Origin: Deltaproteobacteria bacterium
Lineage (GTDB): Bacteria > Desulfobacterota > Deferrimicrobia > Deferrimicrobiales > Deferrimicrobiaceae
Length of the DNA stretch: 5,003 nt
Assembly (NCBI GenBank): GCA_025357175.1
Contig: JANXPS010000109.1
Coordinates: 1-5,003 of the forward strand
Direction: 5' to 3'
In this document: one piece after another, positions 1-5,003 of the stretch
Position numbering within the stretch: the first letter of the stretch is position 1
Layout: every line of letters begins with the position of its first letter
The notes under the pieces: model-generated
Told to the model about the DNA's origin: nothing
Seen by the model: the letters and a program-made list of their open reading frames with translations, nothing else
Database searches by the model: none
Position numbers and translations under genes: made by a program

Positions 1-63
1 TTGTCATCGCATTTTGAAAATACCCCGCTCGCCGTGATTGAATGGGATCCTGATTTCCGCGTT
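1..63 (+). pseudogene. PAS-domain fragment at the window edge
   Basis: Read in frame 1, the first 21 codons give a peptide containing HFENTPLAVIEWDPDFRV. This matches the opening of many sensory PAS domains, where the pattern 'hFENxPLAVIEWDxDFRV' is normally followed by a Trp-containing strand. Here the resemblance stops at about codon 22: the frame continues to a stop near 361 as Arg/Cys/Gly-rich sequence typical of an out-of-frame reading. What remains would be only the N-terminal cap and first strand of a sensor, for example in a multi-PAS histidine kinase. The rest of that protein is not downstream. The fragment may be the tail of a truncated gene or one side of an assembly junction. The assignment rests on a short recognised motif, so confidence is moderate. 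Confidence 0.45.
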
Positions 64-700
64 CGCACTGGTGGTTGCTGCGAATGCCGCCGCGTTCGAA
101 CTTCCCGGGGGCGTTTCGCTCGGGGGGGCGGCATCCGCTCCCTCGCCCGGCGTTGCCGACCTCTTGAAGCAGGTCGATACGGTCAAGGGAAATTACGCAG
201 GCGCCACAAACAGCATGACGTCGGGGCGCCAGAAAGTGCTGTCGGCCTTCGGGCTCAAGACCGAGGCGGCGGCATTGAATCCGAACCTCTCTCCCGCCGA
301 CGTGACGCCCGAGAATGTGACCGCCGCCACCGAGGCGCTGGGAAATGCCGACGGGACGCTTAAGAAAGCCGTGACCGACCGCAAGAAACTGGCGAAGGAC
401 GGCAAGAAGCAACTGGTCGACGGGATGAAGGACATGGCTGCGGGGATCAAGAAGGACGCGGCGTTGTCCGGGCAGGTCGCGGAGACGGGCAAGTCGGCGG
501 GCGGCGCGCTGAAGGGCGCCGGAATCGCCGATGTCCCGAAGGTCCAGGCGGCGACGCAACTGATGACGGCCATGGGCGCCAAGCTGCCGATTGATCTCGC
601 CGCGACCCGAGATACGCTTTCCCTGTGCGCCGAATACGCGAAAGCGGTCAACGTCAAAGTGCCGGCAGGCGTGATCGAGGCGCTCTCCGCCTCGAAATAA
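38..700 (+). CDS. Exported Ala/Lys-rich hypothetical protein, 5' end probably altered
   Basis: I do not recognise this family. The 220-residue product begins with a hydrophobic export signal (ILISAFALVVAANAAA, residues 4-19), likely cleaved after Ala19 before FELPGG. The mature part is rich in Ala, Lys, Gly and Asp and looks mostly helical. A Lys-rich amphipathic stretch lies around residues 106-150 and there is one Cys (197). There is no lipobox and no further membrane segment. The only start in frame is TTG at 38, directly after an in-frame TGA at 35-37, with no Shine-Dalgarno and no positive n-region. A normal signal peptide would have Met plus Lys/Arg before ILIS, so the true start was probably lost at the junction with the PAS-like sequence. 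The OmpA-family gene starts 64 bases after the stop with no terminator between, so the two may be co-transcribed. A soluble periplasmic protein is the best guess. Confidence 0.75.
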   Translation: MNGILISAFALVVAANAAAFELPGGVSLGGAASAPSPGVADLLKQVDTVKGNYAGATNSMTSGRQKVLSAFGLKTEAAALNPNLSPADVTPENVTAATEALGNADGTLKKAVTDRKKLAKDGKKQLVDGMKDMAAGIKKDAALSGQVAETGKSAGGALKGAGIADVPKVQAATQLMTAMGAKLPIDLAATRDTLSLCAEYAKAVNVKVPAGVIEALSASK

Positions 701-752
701 GTTCGGGAAGGCCGCATTCGGAGAACGGCTTGTTCCAGAAAATTCATTCAAG

Positions 753-760
753 AGGAGGTG
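753..760 (+). promoter_or_regulatory. Strong Shine-Dalgarno for the OmpA-family gene
   Basis: AGGAGGTG is a near-complete anti-16S match. It lies 4 bases before ATG 765 and 7 bases before the tandem ATG at 768, so either Met may be used. This is the strongest ribosome binding site in the window and suggests high expression, as usual for OmpA-type porins. Confidence 0.8.
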
Positions 761-764
761 CCTG

Positions 765-2299
765 ATGATGAGAAAAACGATCGCAACGATGGTTGCCGCG
801 GCGTGCCTCGTGGCCGGTGGAATCGCGAGCGCCGAGATCCGCCCCAAGACCTTCACCGCATCACCGTTCCTCGGCGGCTACACGTTCGAGGGAGACCAGC
901 ACGTCGAGACCAGCTTCATCTTCGGCGCGCGGTTCGGCTACGACTACACGAAGCGGGTCGGCGTCGAGGCGCTGATCGACTTCGGCAAGACCGAGACGCA
1001 CGGCGTTCAGCCCAAGCGCGACGTCCGTTTGCTGACGGCCGGCGTCGAAGGGCTCTACTACTTCATGCCCGACAGCAAGCTTGTCCCGTTCCTGGCGGGC
1101 GGGCTCCGGGGCGTCCAGATCGAGGACACACGCAACCACGTCAATGACGCCGACATAGACAAGGCACGGCTCGGCGTCGCCTACGGCGCCGGCGTCAAGT
1201 ACTTCCTCGCGCCCGAACTGGCAGTGCGCGGTGACGTCCGCCACATCGTCTTGTTCAACGAAGGCTGGAATAACCTGGAATACACGCTCGGCCTCGCCTT
1301 TGCGTTCGGCGGGCAGGCTGCTGCGCCTCCGCCTCCGCCCCCCCCGCCGGCACGGGTCGTTCCGCCTCCGCCGCCTGCTGCGCCGACGGTGTCGCTGTCG
1401 GCCAATCCGGGATCGATCGAGGCGGGGAAATGCACCGACCTCTCCTGGAATTCCGCCAACGCCTCGAGCGTCTCGATCGATCAGGGTGTCGGTTCCGTGG
1501 CGACCAGCGGGTCGAAACAGGTGTGCCCGCCGTCCAGCACAACCTACACGACCACGGCGTCCGGGCCGGGCGGTTCGGCCAGTTCCGCCGCCACGGTCAG
1601 CGTCAGGCAGCCTCCGACCCCGCCTCCTCCGGCCGCCCCGTCGGTCTCGATCTCGGCGAACCCTGCATCGGTCAGCAGGGGCAGTGCAGCAACCTGACGT
1701 GGAGTTCGTCCAACGCGACGAATGTCTCGATCGATCAGGGCGTAGGCATGGTTTCGGCGAGCGGTTCGAAGCAGGTCTGCCCGTCCTCGACGACCGGCTA
1801 CACGGTCACGGGCTCGGGCGCCGGCGGTACGCGTACGGCGTCGACGTCGGTCTCGGTGACGGCCCCTCCGCCGCCTCCGCCCCCCCCGCCGGCTCCGGTG
1901 GTGGCGCCTCCCCCGCCCCCGAAGGAGCCGACGAAGGAAGAACTGACGATCGTGCTCAACATCGAGTTCGACACCGACAAGTCGGTCACCAAGCCGGCAT
2001 ATGAGCCCGAGGTCGTAAAGGTCGCCGAGTTCATGAAGAAGTATCCGCAGGTCAAGGGTGTGATCGAGGGCCACACGGACAACATCGGGAGCAAGCCGTA
2101 TAACGACAAGCTGTCGCTTCGCCGCGCCAATGCGGTCAAGAAGCAACTGGTCGACAAGTACGGCATCGACGGCTCGCGCCTCTCGACGGCGGGCTACGGC
2201 TTCTCGCAGCCGGTCGCCGACAACAAGACCGAGGAAGGCCGCCAGAAGAACCGCCGCATCGTGGCGAATTTCGACAAGGTGACGATCTTCAAGCCGTAA
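765..2299 (+). CDS. OmpA-family outer-membrane protein with two Ig-like repeats, frameshifted
   Basis: This locus encodes a protein that would anchor the outer membrane to peptidoglycan. Frame 765 gives a signal peptide (1-23, cleavage after ASA). An 8-strand-type beta-barrel follows (about 24-183; alternating aromatic strands, last strand LEYTLGLAFAFGG). Then come a Pro linker (188-207), Ig-like repeat 1 (207-281), a short Pro linker and the start of repeat 2 (292 on). That frame stops at 1695-1697, after 310 residues. The other frame continues repeat 2 seamlessly from 1682, then a second Pro linker (368-386) and the OmpA C-terminal domain (about 394-503). One extra base in the G run at 1678-1681 would restore a 511-residue protein. 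Domain order and intact 3' coding suggest a recent lesion or a sequence error rather than an old pseudogene. A terminator follows. The family call is firm; whether the gene is functional is not. Confidence 0.88.
1326..1385 (+). repeat. Proline-rich linker, copy 1
   Basis: Codons 188-207 encode eight prolines, ARVV, five prolines, AAP. They separate the barrel from Ig-like repeat 1. Bases 1329-1351 are identical to 1871-1893 in the second linker, including a C8 run. This makes the pair a site for recombination or slippage. Confidence 0.8.
1383..1607 (+). repeat. Ig-like repeat 1 of the OmpA-family protein
   Basis: Residues 207-281 form a beta-sandwich-like module. The pattern is VSLSANPxxIxxGxCxxLSW, then a Val-Ser-Ile-Asp-Gln-Gly-Val-Gly segment, GSKQVCP, a Thr/Tyr strand and GxGGxxSSAATVSV. 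Cys223 and Cys254 are 31 residues apart, as in copy 2. At DNA level 1470-1486 is repeated exactly at 1724-1740. Confidence 0.8.
1638..1861 (+). repeat. Ig-like repeat 2, containing the frameshift
   Basis: Residues 292-366 of the restored protein repeat the module at an offset of exactly 85 residues. The Cys pair is 308/339, again 31 apart. The matching DNA segments are 254 rather than 255 bases apart, which independently shows that one base is missing between them. Confidence 0.8.
1678..1681 (+). other. Single-base deletion site in a G run
   Basis: The frame that starts at 765 reads agc agg ggc agt and reaches TGA at 1695-1697. With one more G the reading becomes agc agg ggg cag tgc, giving SRGQCSNLTW, which aligns with EAGKCTDLSW of repeat 1. 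The sequence does not fit the X-XXY-YYZ pattern of bacterial -1 frameshifting. A real mutation or a homopolymer sequencing/assembly error is therefore more likely than programmed recoding. Confidence 0.85.
1682..2299 (+). CDS. C-terminal part of the OmpA-family protein (Ig-like repeat 2 and OmpA domain)
   Basis: This is the 3' portion of the same gene, read in the other frame. It carries most of Ig-like repeat 2, then nine consecutive prolines and a second PPPPP run, then the OmpA/MotB peptidoglycan-binding domain. Diagnostic residues, numbered in the restored protein, are IEFDTDK (400-406), EGHTDNIG (435-442) and LSLRRANAVKKQL (450-462). The Asp of HTD (439) and an Arg of the RRA motif (453/454) correspond to the pair that binds diaminopimelate in studied OmpA domains. 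The ending GRQKNRRI is also typical. No signal peptide or good ribosome binding site precedes this portion. The first internal Met in frame is at 1748, so on its own it would be a cytoplasmic fragment. It makes sense only as the continuation of the upstream frame. Confidence 0.85.
   Translation, partial: QCSNLTWSSSNATNVSIDQGVGMVSASGSKQVCPSSTTGYTVTGSGAGGTRTASTSVSVTAPPPPPPPPPAPVVAPPPPPKEPTKEELTIVLNIEFDTDKSVTKPAYEPEVVKVAEFMKKYPQVKGVIEGHTDNIGSKPYNDKLSLRRANAVKKQLVDKYGIDGSRLSTAGYGFSQPVADNKTEEGRQKNRRIVANFDKVTIFKP
1865..1921 (+). repeat. Proline-rich linker, copy 2
   Basis: This encodes nine prolines, APVVA and five prolines (restored residues 368-386) just before the OmpA domain. It shares 23 identical bases (1871-1893) with the first linker. 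Such linkers are common between barrel and OmpA domains and are thought to span periplasmic distance. Confidence 0.8.
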
Positions 2300-2332
2300 C
2301 GGGAACGCAAGCCCGTCAGGACGCAAGTCGAG

Positions 2333-2368
2333 AAAAGGCCCGCGGGGAACGCTCCCCGCGGGCCTTTT
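2333..2368 (+). terminator. Intrinsic terminator after the OmpA-family gene
   Basis: A perfect 16-bp stem (aaaaggcccgcgggga paired with tccccgcgggcctttt) encloses the 4-base loop acgc and ends in TTTT. It lies 34 bases after the stop codon. The A/T symmetry at the stem ends means it could act in both directions. It closes the preceding unit and isolates the next gene. Confidence 0.9.
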
Positions 2369-2457
2369 GCTCAGGGCATTACCTGGTTTCCGGTCAATCT
2401 TTCGTGGTGGCGAGGAATCGTTAGACTGCGGCGCCGGTGCCGCGTGCATTTTTCGTG

Positions 2458-2463
2458 TATATT
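2458..2463 (+). promoter_or_regulatory. Possible -10 element upstream of gene at 2491
   Basis: TATATT lies 27 bases before the start codon, in a short AT-rich patch between a terminator and an isolated gene, where a promoter is expected. I see no good -35 hexamer at 16-18 bases upstream. This is a weak, position-based call. Confidence 0.3.
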
Positions 2464-2490
2464 CTGCCAAGATCTCAAGACGGGGGAATC

Positions 2491-3300
2491 ATGAACAAGC
2501 CGATGTTGGGCATCATCCTGTTCCTGTTGGCAGCGAATATCGGGTACGCCGGGAGCCCGGAAAGCCCCAAAAGCGGCAGGGTTGCCACCGGGGACGAGCG
2601 AACGGGGTTGATCCAGCCGTTCGGCGGGTTGTCCTGGGAGGATGGCCTGGAGGCGGCGATCAACCATTTGAACGGCATGGGGGGCGTCGAGAAAATCGTA
2701 CTGGGAAACGGGATATACGGCCATAGCGAGAACATAAAAGGGAAAAGCGGGAACGAACTGCGGGCGTTGCTGATAAAAAGCTATGGCAGATTTACGGAGG
2801 ATGGCGATTTCGCAAATCCGGATCTGTCCAAGGCGAAATGTTATATCGATTCAAAAGGTTCGAAAATCCCGTTTCACGAGTGCCAACCCGCGGAAATAAC
2901 GGTTTTTCCGGTCACGATTTGCGACGTGCCCTTTGAAATGAAGCTGGAATATGTCTATTCGCCCGGTTTGGCCTATCAGTATCCCGGGCGCGTGATCGCG
3001 GCAAACGACGGAAAGAATGACTACTCGATTTCCTTGGTGTTGAGAAAGGTCAACCTGAGCGGTTTGTCGCCGATATCGGCGGCAAAGTTGAACGAAATCA
3101 AGAAGATGATCCTCGGCAATTACGCCGGGTTCAGGGGTGGATTGCGCGACGATGTGGACTCGATCTGGGGAAAAGTCGCCGATTCCCACGGAACCATTTT
3201 TTCGGTCGATGTCGGAAAGACAGGCGGGTTCATATCCTATTCCAGCGGGTATTTCGACGCGCGGCTGGACGAAGAATACCGGACGCACAGGGCGAATTGA
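2491..3300 (+). CDS. Exported hypothetical protein, atypical composition
   Basis: I do not recognise this protein. The 269-residue product starts with a standard Sec signal peptide (MNKPMLGIILFLLAANIGYA, cleavage after residue 20). The mature part is mixed alpha/beta with no further membrane segment. Residues 38-75 read like a folded amphipathic helix followed by a strand (WEDGLEAAINHLNG, then VEKIVLG). Three cysteines (117, 131, 144) sit in the middle, enough for one disulfide. Residues 135-190 look beta-rich and the C-terminal tail is charged. ATG 2491 was chosen over GTG 2437 because it puts the signal peptide at the N-terminus and has GGGGGA (2482-2487) just upstream. The gene is flanked by a terminator and a 101-base gap, so it is probably transcribed alone. 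Base composition differs from its neighbours: 25 of 60 bases at 2821-2880 are G/C, against 38 of 60 at 901-960. This suggests acquisition from elsewhere. Confidence 0.8.
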   Translation: MNKPMLGIILFLLAANIGYAGSPESPKSGRVATGDERTGLIQPFGGLSWEDGLEAAINHLNGMGGVEKIVLGNGIYGHSENIKGKSGNELRALLIKSYGRFTEDGDFANPDLSKAKCYIDSKGSKIPFHECQPAEITVFPVTICDVPFEMKLEYVYSPGLAYQYPGRVIAANDGKNDYSISLVLRKVNLSGLSPISAAKLNEIKKMILGNYAGFRGGLRDDVDSIWGKVADSHGTIFSVDVGKTGGFISYSSGYFDARLDEEYRTHRAN

Positions 3301-3323
3301 CCCGCCGGGCGAGATTTCCTTTC

Positions 3324-3351
3324 TTGCAAAAAGTACAAAATAGATTAGGCT
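3324..3351 (+). promoter_or_regulatory. Candidate sigma70-like promoter
   Basis: TTGCAA (3324-3329) and TAGGCT (3346-3351) are separated by 16 bases in an AT-rich patch ahead of the gene at 3402. Each hexamer departs from consensus at two or more positions. The call leans on location: this is the only intergenic gap long enough to hold a promoter for the last two genes. Confidence 0.35.
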
Positions 3352-3352
3352 G

Positions 3353-3392
3353 ACCTGTGATTTTTGATCCGGAAATCAAGCATCTGGCAGGT
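3353..3392 (+). other. Inverted repeats in the leader of the gene at 3402
   Basis: ACCTG (3353-3357) pairs with CAGGT (3388-3392), and the adjoining TGATTT (3358-3363) pairs with AAATCA (3373-3378). Together they make a bulged hairpin whose outer right arm overlaps the only Shine-Dalgarno-like bases (about 3387-3391). It could reduce translation when folded. The arms are short and chance is not excluded. Confidence 0.3.
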
Positions 3393-3401
3393 TAAAAACC
3401 C

Positions 3402-4268
3402 GTGAATGCCTTTCCTTCGAAATCGTCCCGCCCCCGTTTCCGGGCATGGATCGTGGCGCTGGTCGTGGTTGCCCTGCACCTGGCTGTCCGGGACGCCGGG
3501 GCATTCACGCTGGGACCGGCTACCCGCCGGATTCCGTCGTCGCCCGAAACCCAGGCTTTCTTCGGCGTCGGATCGAATTACTCATCCTCCTCGTTCAAAT
3601 CGTCCTCGGACGCGTTTTCCGATCAGACCCAGACGCGATGGCGGAACTGGATCGAAGGGGGCGTGGTCCCCTCCGGGTCCCCCGTCGAATATTTCGCCCG
3701 GGTGGGCATGGTCAAGCTTCGGATCAAGGACGCCGTCGAATTGGGAGACAAGTCGGATCTGACGGGAACATCCCCCTATTTCGCGCTGGGAACCCGGATC
3801 CACCTGTTCGGGTCGGAATCCATGTTCGTGGAAGACGTGGACGCGCCGTCGGACAATCCCGGTTTCCGGGTCACGGCTGTCTTTACGGGGTCGTTCGACG
3901 GCCCCGCGGAGTCGTCCAACCGGATCCGTACGGGAAACACCTTCCGCCAGGTGACCATCAGCGTCGGCGACACCTATTCGGCGGCGGCAGGTCTCATCAT
4001 CGAGAAACCATTGCCCGGAGGATGGCGGGGTTACGCGGCGCCGGTCGCGACCTACTCCATCGTGAGAGAGAGGGGCCGGGACGAAACGGCCGATATCAGC
4101 GCATCGACCACCTACAAGACCAAGATCCCGGTGGGCGCCGTCATGGGCATCCGCTACACCAACTCCCTGAAAAAGGATCTGCAATCCGGACTCGGCATGT
4201 CGGTCGGGCTCGAAGCCGGGTGGGTCGACGGGCCCTCCCTCTCGGCATACCTATCCCAGATTTATTGA
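3402..4268 (+). CDS. Putative outer-membrane beta-barrel protein
   Basis: The 288-residue product has a basic n-region (residues 1-15), a hydrophobic core (AWIVALVVVALHLAV, 15-29) and a likely cleavage after DAGA (34). The mature chain shows many alternating hydrophobic/polar strands: VEYFARVGMVKLRI (95-108), SPYFALGTRIHLFG (124-137), VTAVFTG, QVTISVGD, SAAAGLIIEKPL, GYAAPVATYSIV. It ends SAYLSQIY, with a terminal aromatic like outer-membrane barrels recognised by BamA. There are no cysteines. Strand count and length suit a 10-12 strand barrel, but I do not recognise the family. The start is GTG 3402: an in-frame TAA at 3393-3395 rules out extension, and later starts would cut into the signal peptide. 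An ATG at 3406 is in another frame. The RCC1 lipoprotein gene begins 47 bases after the stop with no terminator between, so the two probably form an operon. Confidence 0.8.
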   Translation: MNAFPSKSSRPRFRAWIVALVVVALHLAVRDAGAFTLGPATRRIPSSPETQAFFGVGSNYSSSSFKSSSDAFSDQTQTRWRNWIEGGVVPSGSPVEYFARVGMVKLRIKDAVELGDKSDLTGTSPYFALGTRIHLFGSESMFVEDVDAPSDNPGFRVTAVFTGSFDGPAESSNRIRTGNTFRQVTISVGDTYSAAAGLIIEKPLPGGWRGYAAPVATYSIVRERGRDETADISASTTYKTKIPVGAVMGIRYTNSLKKDLQSGLGMSVGLEAGWVDGPSLSAYLSQIY

Positions 4269-4302
4269 GATCTCGAAAATCCCGCTCTTTTGACTTCGAA
4301 AC

Positions 4303-4307
4303 AGGAG
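4303..4307 (+). promoter_or_regulatory. Shine-Dalgarno for the RCC1 lipoprotein
   Basis: AGGAG ends 8 bases before ATG 4316, which is ideal spacing. It supports this start, which leaves a 32-residue lipoprotein signal peptide with an extended N-terminus. Confidence 0.7.
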
Positions 4308-4315
4308 CATTCGTC

Positions 4316-5003
4316 ATGGCCTCTCCAACCCTGAACCAATCCGGACACGTGTTTTTCCACTTCGGACGCCGGTTGGCGCTCGTGGCTTGCGCGACCATAT
4401 TCCTTGCCGCCTGCATCGGCGGCGGGGGCGGCTGGCTCGGCGAACCCAGGGGGACCCTCACGGCCCCGGAAACCCGTTTTGCCGCCGGTTCGGGACACTC
4501 GGTCTGCGTGAAGGCCGACGGAACGGTCTGGGCCTGGGGAATCAACGGATTCGGACAACTGGGCGACGGGTCCACGACGGATCGTCTGACGCCGACCCAG
4601 GTCGCGGGGTTGACCGGAGCTGTCGCCGTTGCCGCGGGAGATACCCATACGGTCGCCCTGAAGCGCGACGGAACGGTCTGGGCGTGGGGAAACAACCTGA
4701 ACGGCGAGCTGGGCGACGGGTCCACGACGAACAGTTCGACGCCGGTCCAGGTGTCGGGGCTTACCGACGTGGCCGCCGTGGCCGCCGGCGCCGACCGGAC
4801 TTACGCAGTAAAAAACGACGGGACCGTTTGGGCGTGGGGGTACAACGGTTTAGGCATGCTCGGCGACGAGTCGTTGACGGATCGTTCGACGCCGGTCCGC
4901 GTGTCCGGACTCGATAACGTGGTGTCCGTCGTCGCAGGAGGAAGCCACGCGGTCGCCCTGAAGCGGGACGGGACCGTGTGGGCCTGGGGATTCAATCAAT
5001 ACG
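4316..5003 (+). CDS. RCC1-repeat lipoprotein, 3' end beyond the window
   Basis: The frame is open from ATG 4316 to the window edge (229 codons and one base). The product has Arg18-Arg19, a hydrophobic segment (LALVACATIFLAAC) and the lipobox LAAC at 30-33. Signal peptidase II should cleave before Cys33, which would then be lipidated, followed by a Gly-rich tether (IGGGGGW). Position +2 is Ile, not Asp, so outer-membrane sorting is plausible. From residue 55, RCC1 (regulator of chromosome condensation) repeats follow with an exact 50-residue period. Each has the core (H/R)xxxxKxDGTVWAWGxN, then LGD(G/E)SxT and TPxxVxGL. Three full repeats and the start of a fourth are visible. Such repeats form beta-propellers, often of seven blades, so several more are expected downstream. 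The likely role is a surface or periplasmic binding scaffold; the ligand is unknown. It probably shares a transcript with the upstream barrel gene. Confidence 0.9.
   Translation, partial: MASPTLNQSGHVFFHFGRRLALVACATIFLAACIGGGGGWLGEPRGTLTAPETRFAAGSGHSVCVKADGTVWAWGINGFGQLGDGSTTDRLTPTQVAGLTGAVAVAAGDTHTVALKRDGTVWAWGNNLNGELGDGSTTNSSTPVQVSGLTDVAAVAAGADRTYAVKNDGTVWAWGYNGLGMLGDESLTDRSTPVRVSGLDNVVSVVAGGSHAVALKRDGTVWAWGFNQY
4478..5003 (+). repeat. Tandem 150-bp repeats encoding RCC1 blades
   Basis: Units begin at 4478, 4628, 4778 and 4928 (the last is cut by the window edge). The period is exactly 150 bases. For example, the segment gacggaacggtctggg occurs at 4517 and again at 4667. Conservation is highest over the DGTVWAWG codons. 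Third-base differences between units show they are not recent perfect duplications. Confidence 0.88.

Noticed and set aside
193..747. Minus-strand open frame opposite the first exported protein
   Set aside because: The product is Ala/Ser-rich with no motif. The + strand reading has a signal peptide and ends just before a gene on the same strand.
1674..1697. Programmed -1 ribosomal frameshift in the OmpA-family gene
   Set aside because: The local sequence (agc agg ggc agt) lacks a slippery heptamer that would keep tRNA pairing after a -1 slip, and OmpA proteins are not known to use recoding.
1544..2470. Long minus-strand open frame (308 codons) opposite the OmpA-family gene
   Set aside because: Its product is Arg-rich low-complexity sequence, antisense to clear OmpA and poly-Pro coding. 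Such open frames are expected opposite GC-rich genes.
2437..2490. Upstream GTG start at 2437 for the gene at 2491
   Set aside because: It would place 18 residues in front of a clean signal peptide. ATG 2491 has a G-rich ribosome binding site and gives a normal exported protein.
3301..3322. Possible terminator after the gene at 2491 (cccgccgggc, then a T-rich stretch)
   Set aside because: The possible stem is only about 3-4 bp with a very small loop, and the T stretch is interrupted by C. It is too weak to call.
3582..4184. Minus-strand open frame opposite the putative barrel gene
   Set aside because: It has no ribosome binding site, recognisable domain or export signal, and the + strand reading has a full signal peptide and a barrel-like strand pattern.
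4387..4917. Arg/Gly-rich + strand frame overlapping the RCC1 gene
   Set aside because: It is a shifted reading of the RCC1 repeats. The repetitive 'RRGRR' look is explained by the 150-base repeat.

Overview
This window looks like part of a GC-rich Gram-negative chromosome. The evidence is a run of exported envelope proteins: an OmpA-type outer-membrane protein, a probable second beta-barrel, a lipoprotein with a clear lipobox, and two further proteins with Sec-type signal peptides. The module style (8-stranded barrel, proline linkers, Ig-like repeats of the 'NPxxxxxGxCxxLxW' type, RCC1 repeats) resembles Desulfobacterota/Geobacter-like bacteria, but that taxonomic guess is inference only. All real genes are on the + strand. 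No RNA genes, insertion sequences, CRISPR arrays or phage genes were seen.

Layout. Positions 1 to about 63 read as the start of a PAS domain, joined out of frame to a small alanine/lysine-rich exported protein of unknown function (38-700) whose native start codon appears to be missing. An OmpA-family gene follows (765-2299): signal peptide, beta-barrel, Pro linker, two Cys-paired Ig-like repeats, Pro linker, and an OmpA C-terminal peptidoglycan-binding domain. Its reading frame is broken by one missing base in a G run at 1678-1681. A perfect 16-bp hairpin terminator (2333-2368) closes this unit.

Next is a monocistronic-looking gene for an unrecognised exported protein (2491-3300), with a more AT-rich composition than its neighbours. 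A GTG-started putative outer-membrane beta-barrel protein (3402-4268) follows. The last gene is a lipoprotein with exact 50-residue RCC1 repeats (4316 to beyond the window end).

Functionally this is an envelope/surface neighbourhood. The OmpA-like protein would link the outer membrane to peptidoglycan, and the RCC1 lipoprotein probably presents a beta-propeller on a membrane surface. Nothing in the window demonstrates a new multi-gene system. The points most worth checking are the composite 5' edge, the frameshift in the OmpA gene, the unusual periplasmic Ig-like spacer, and the two exported proteins I do not recognise.
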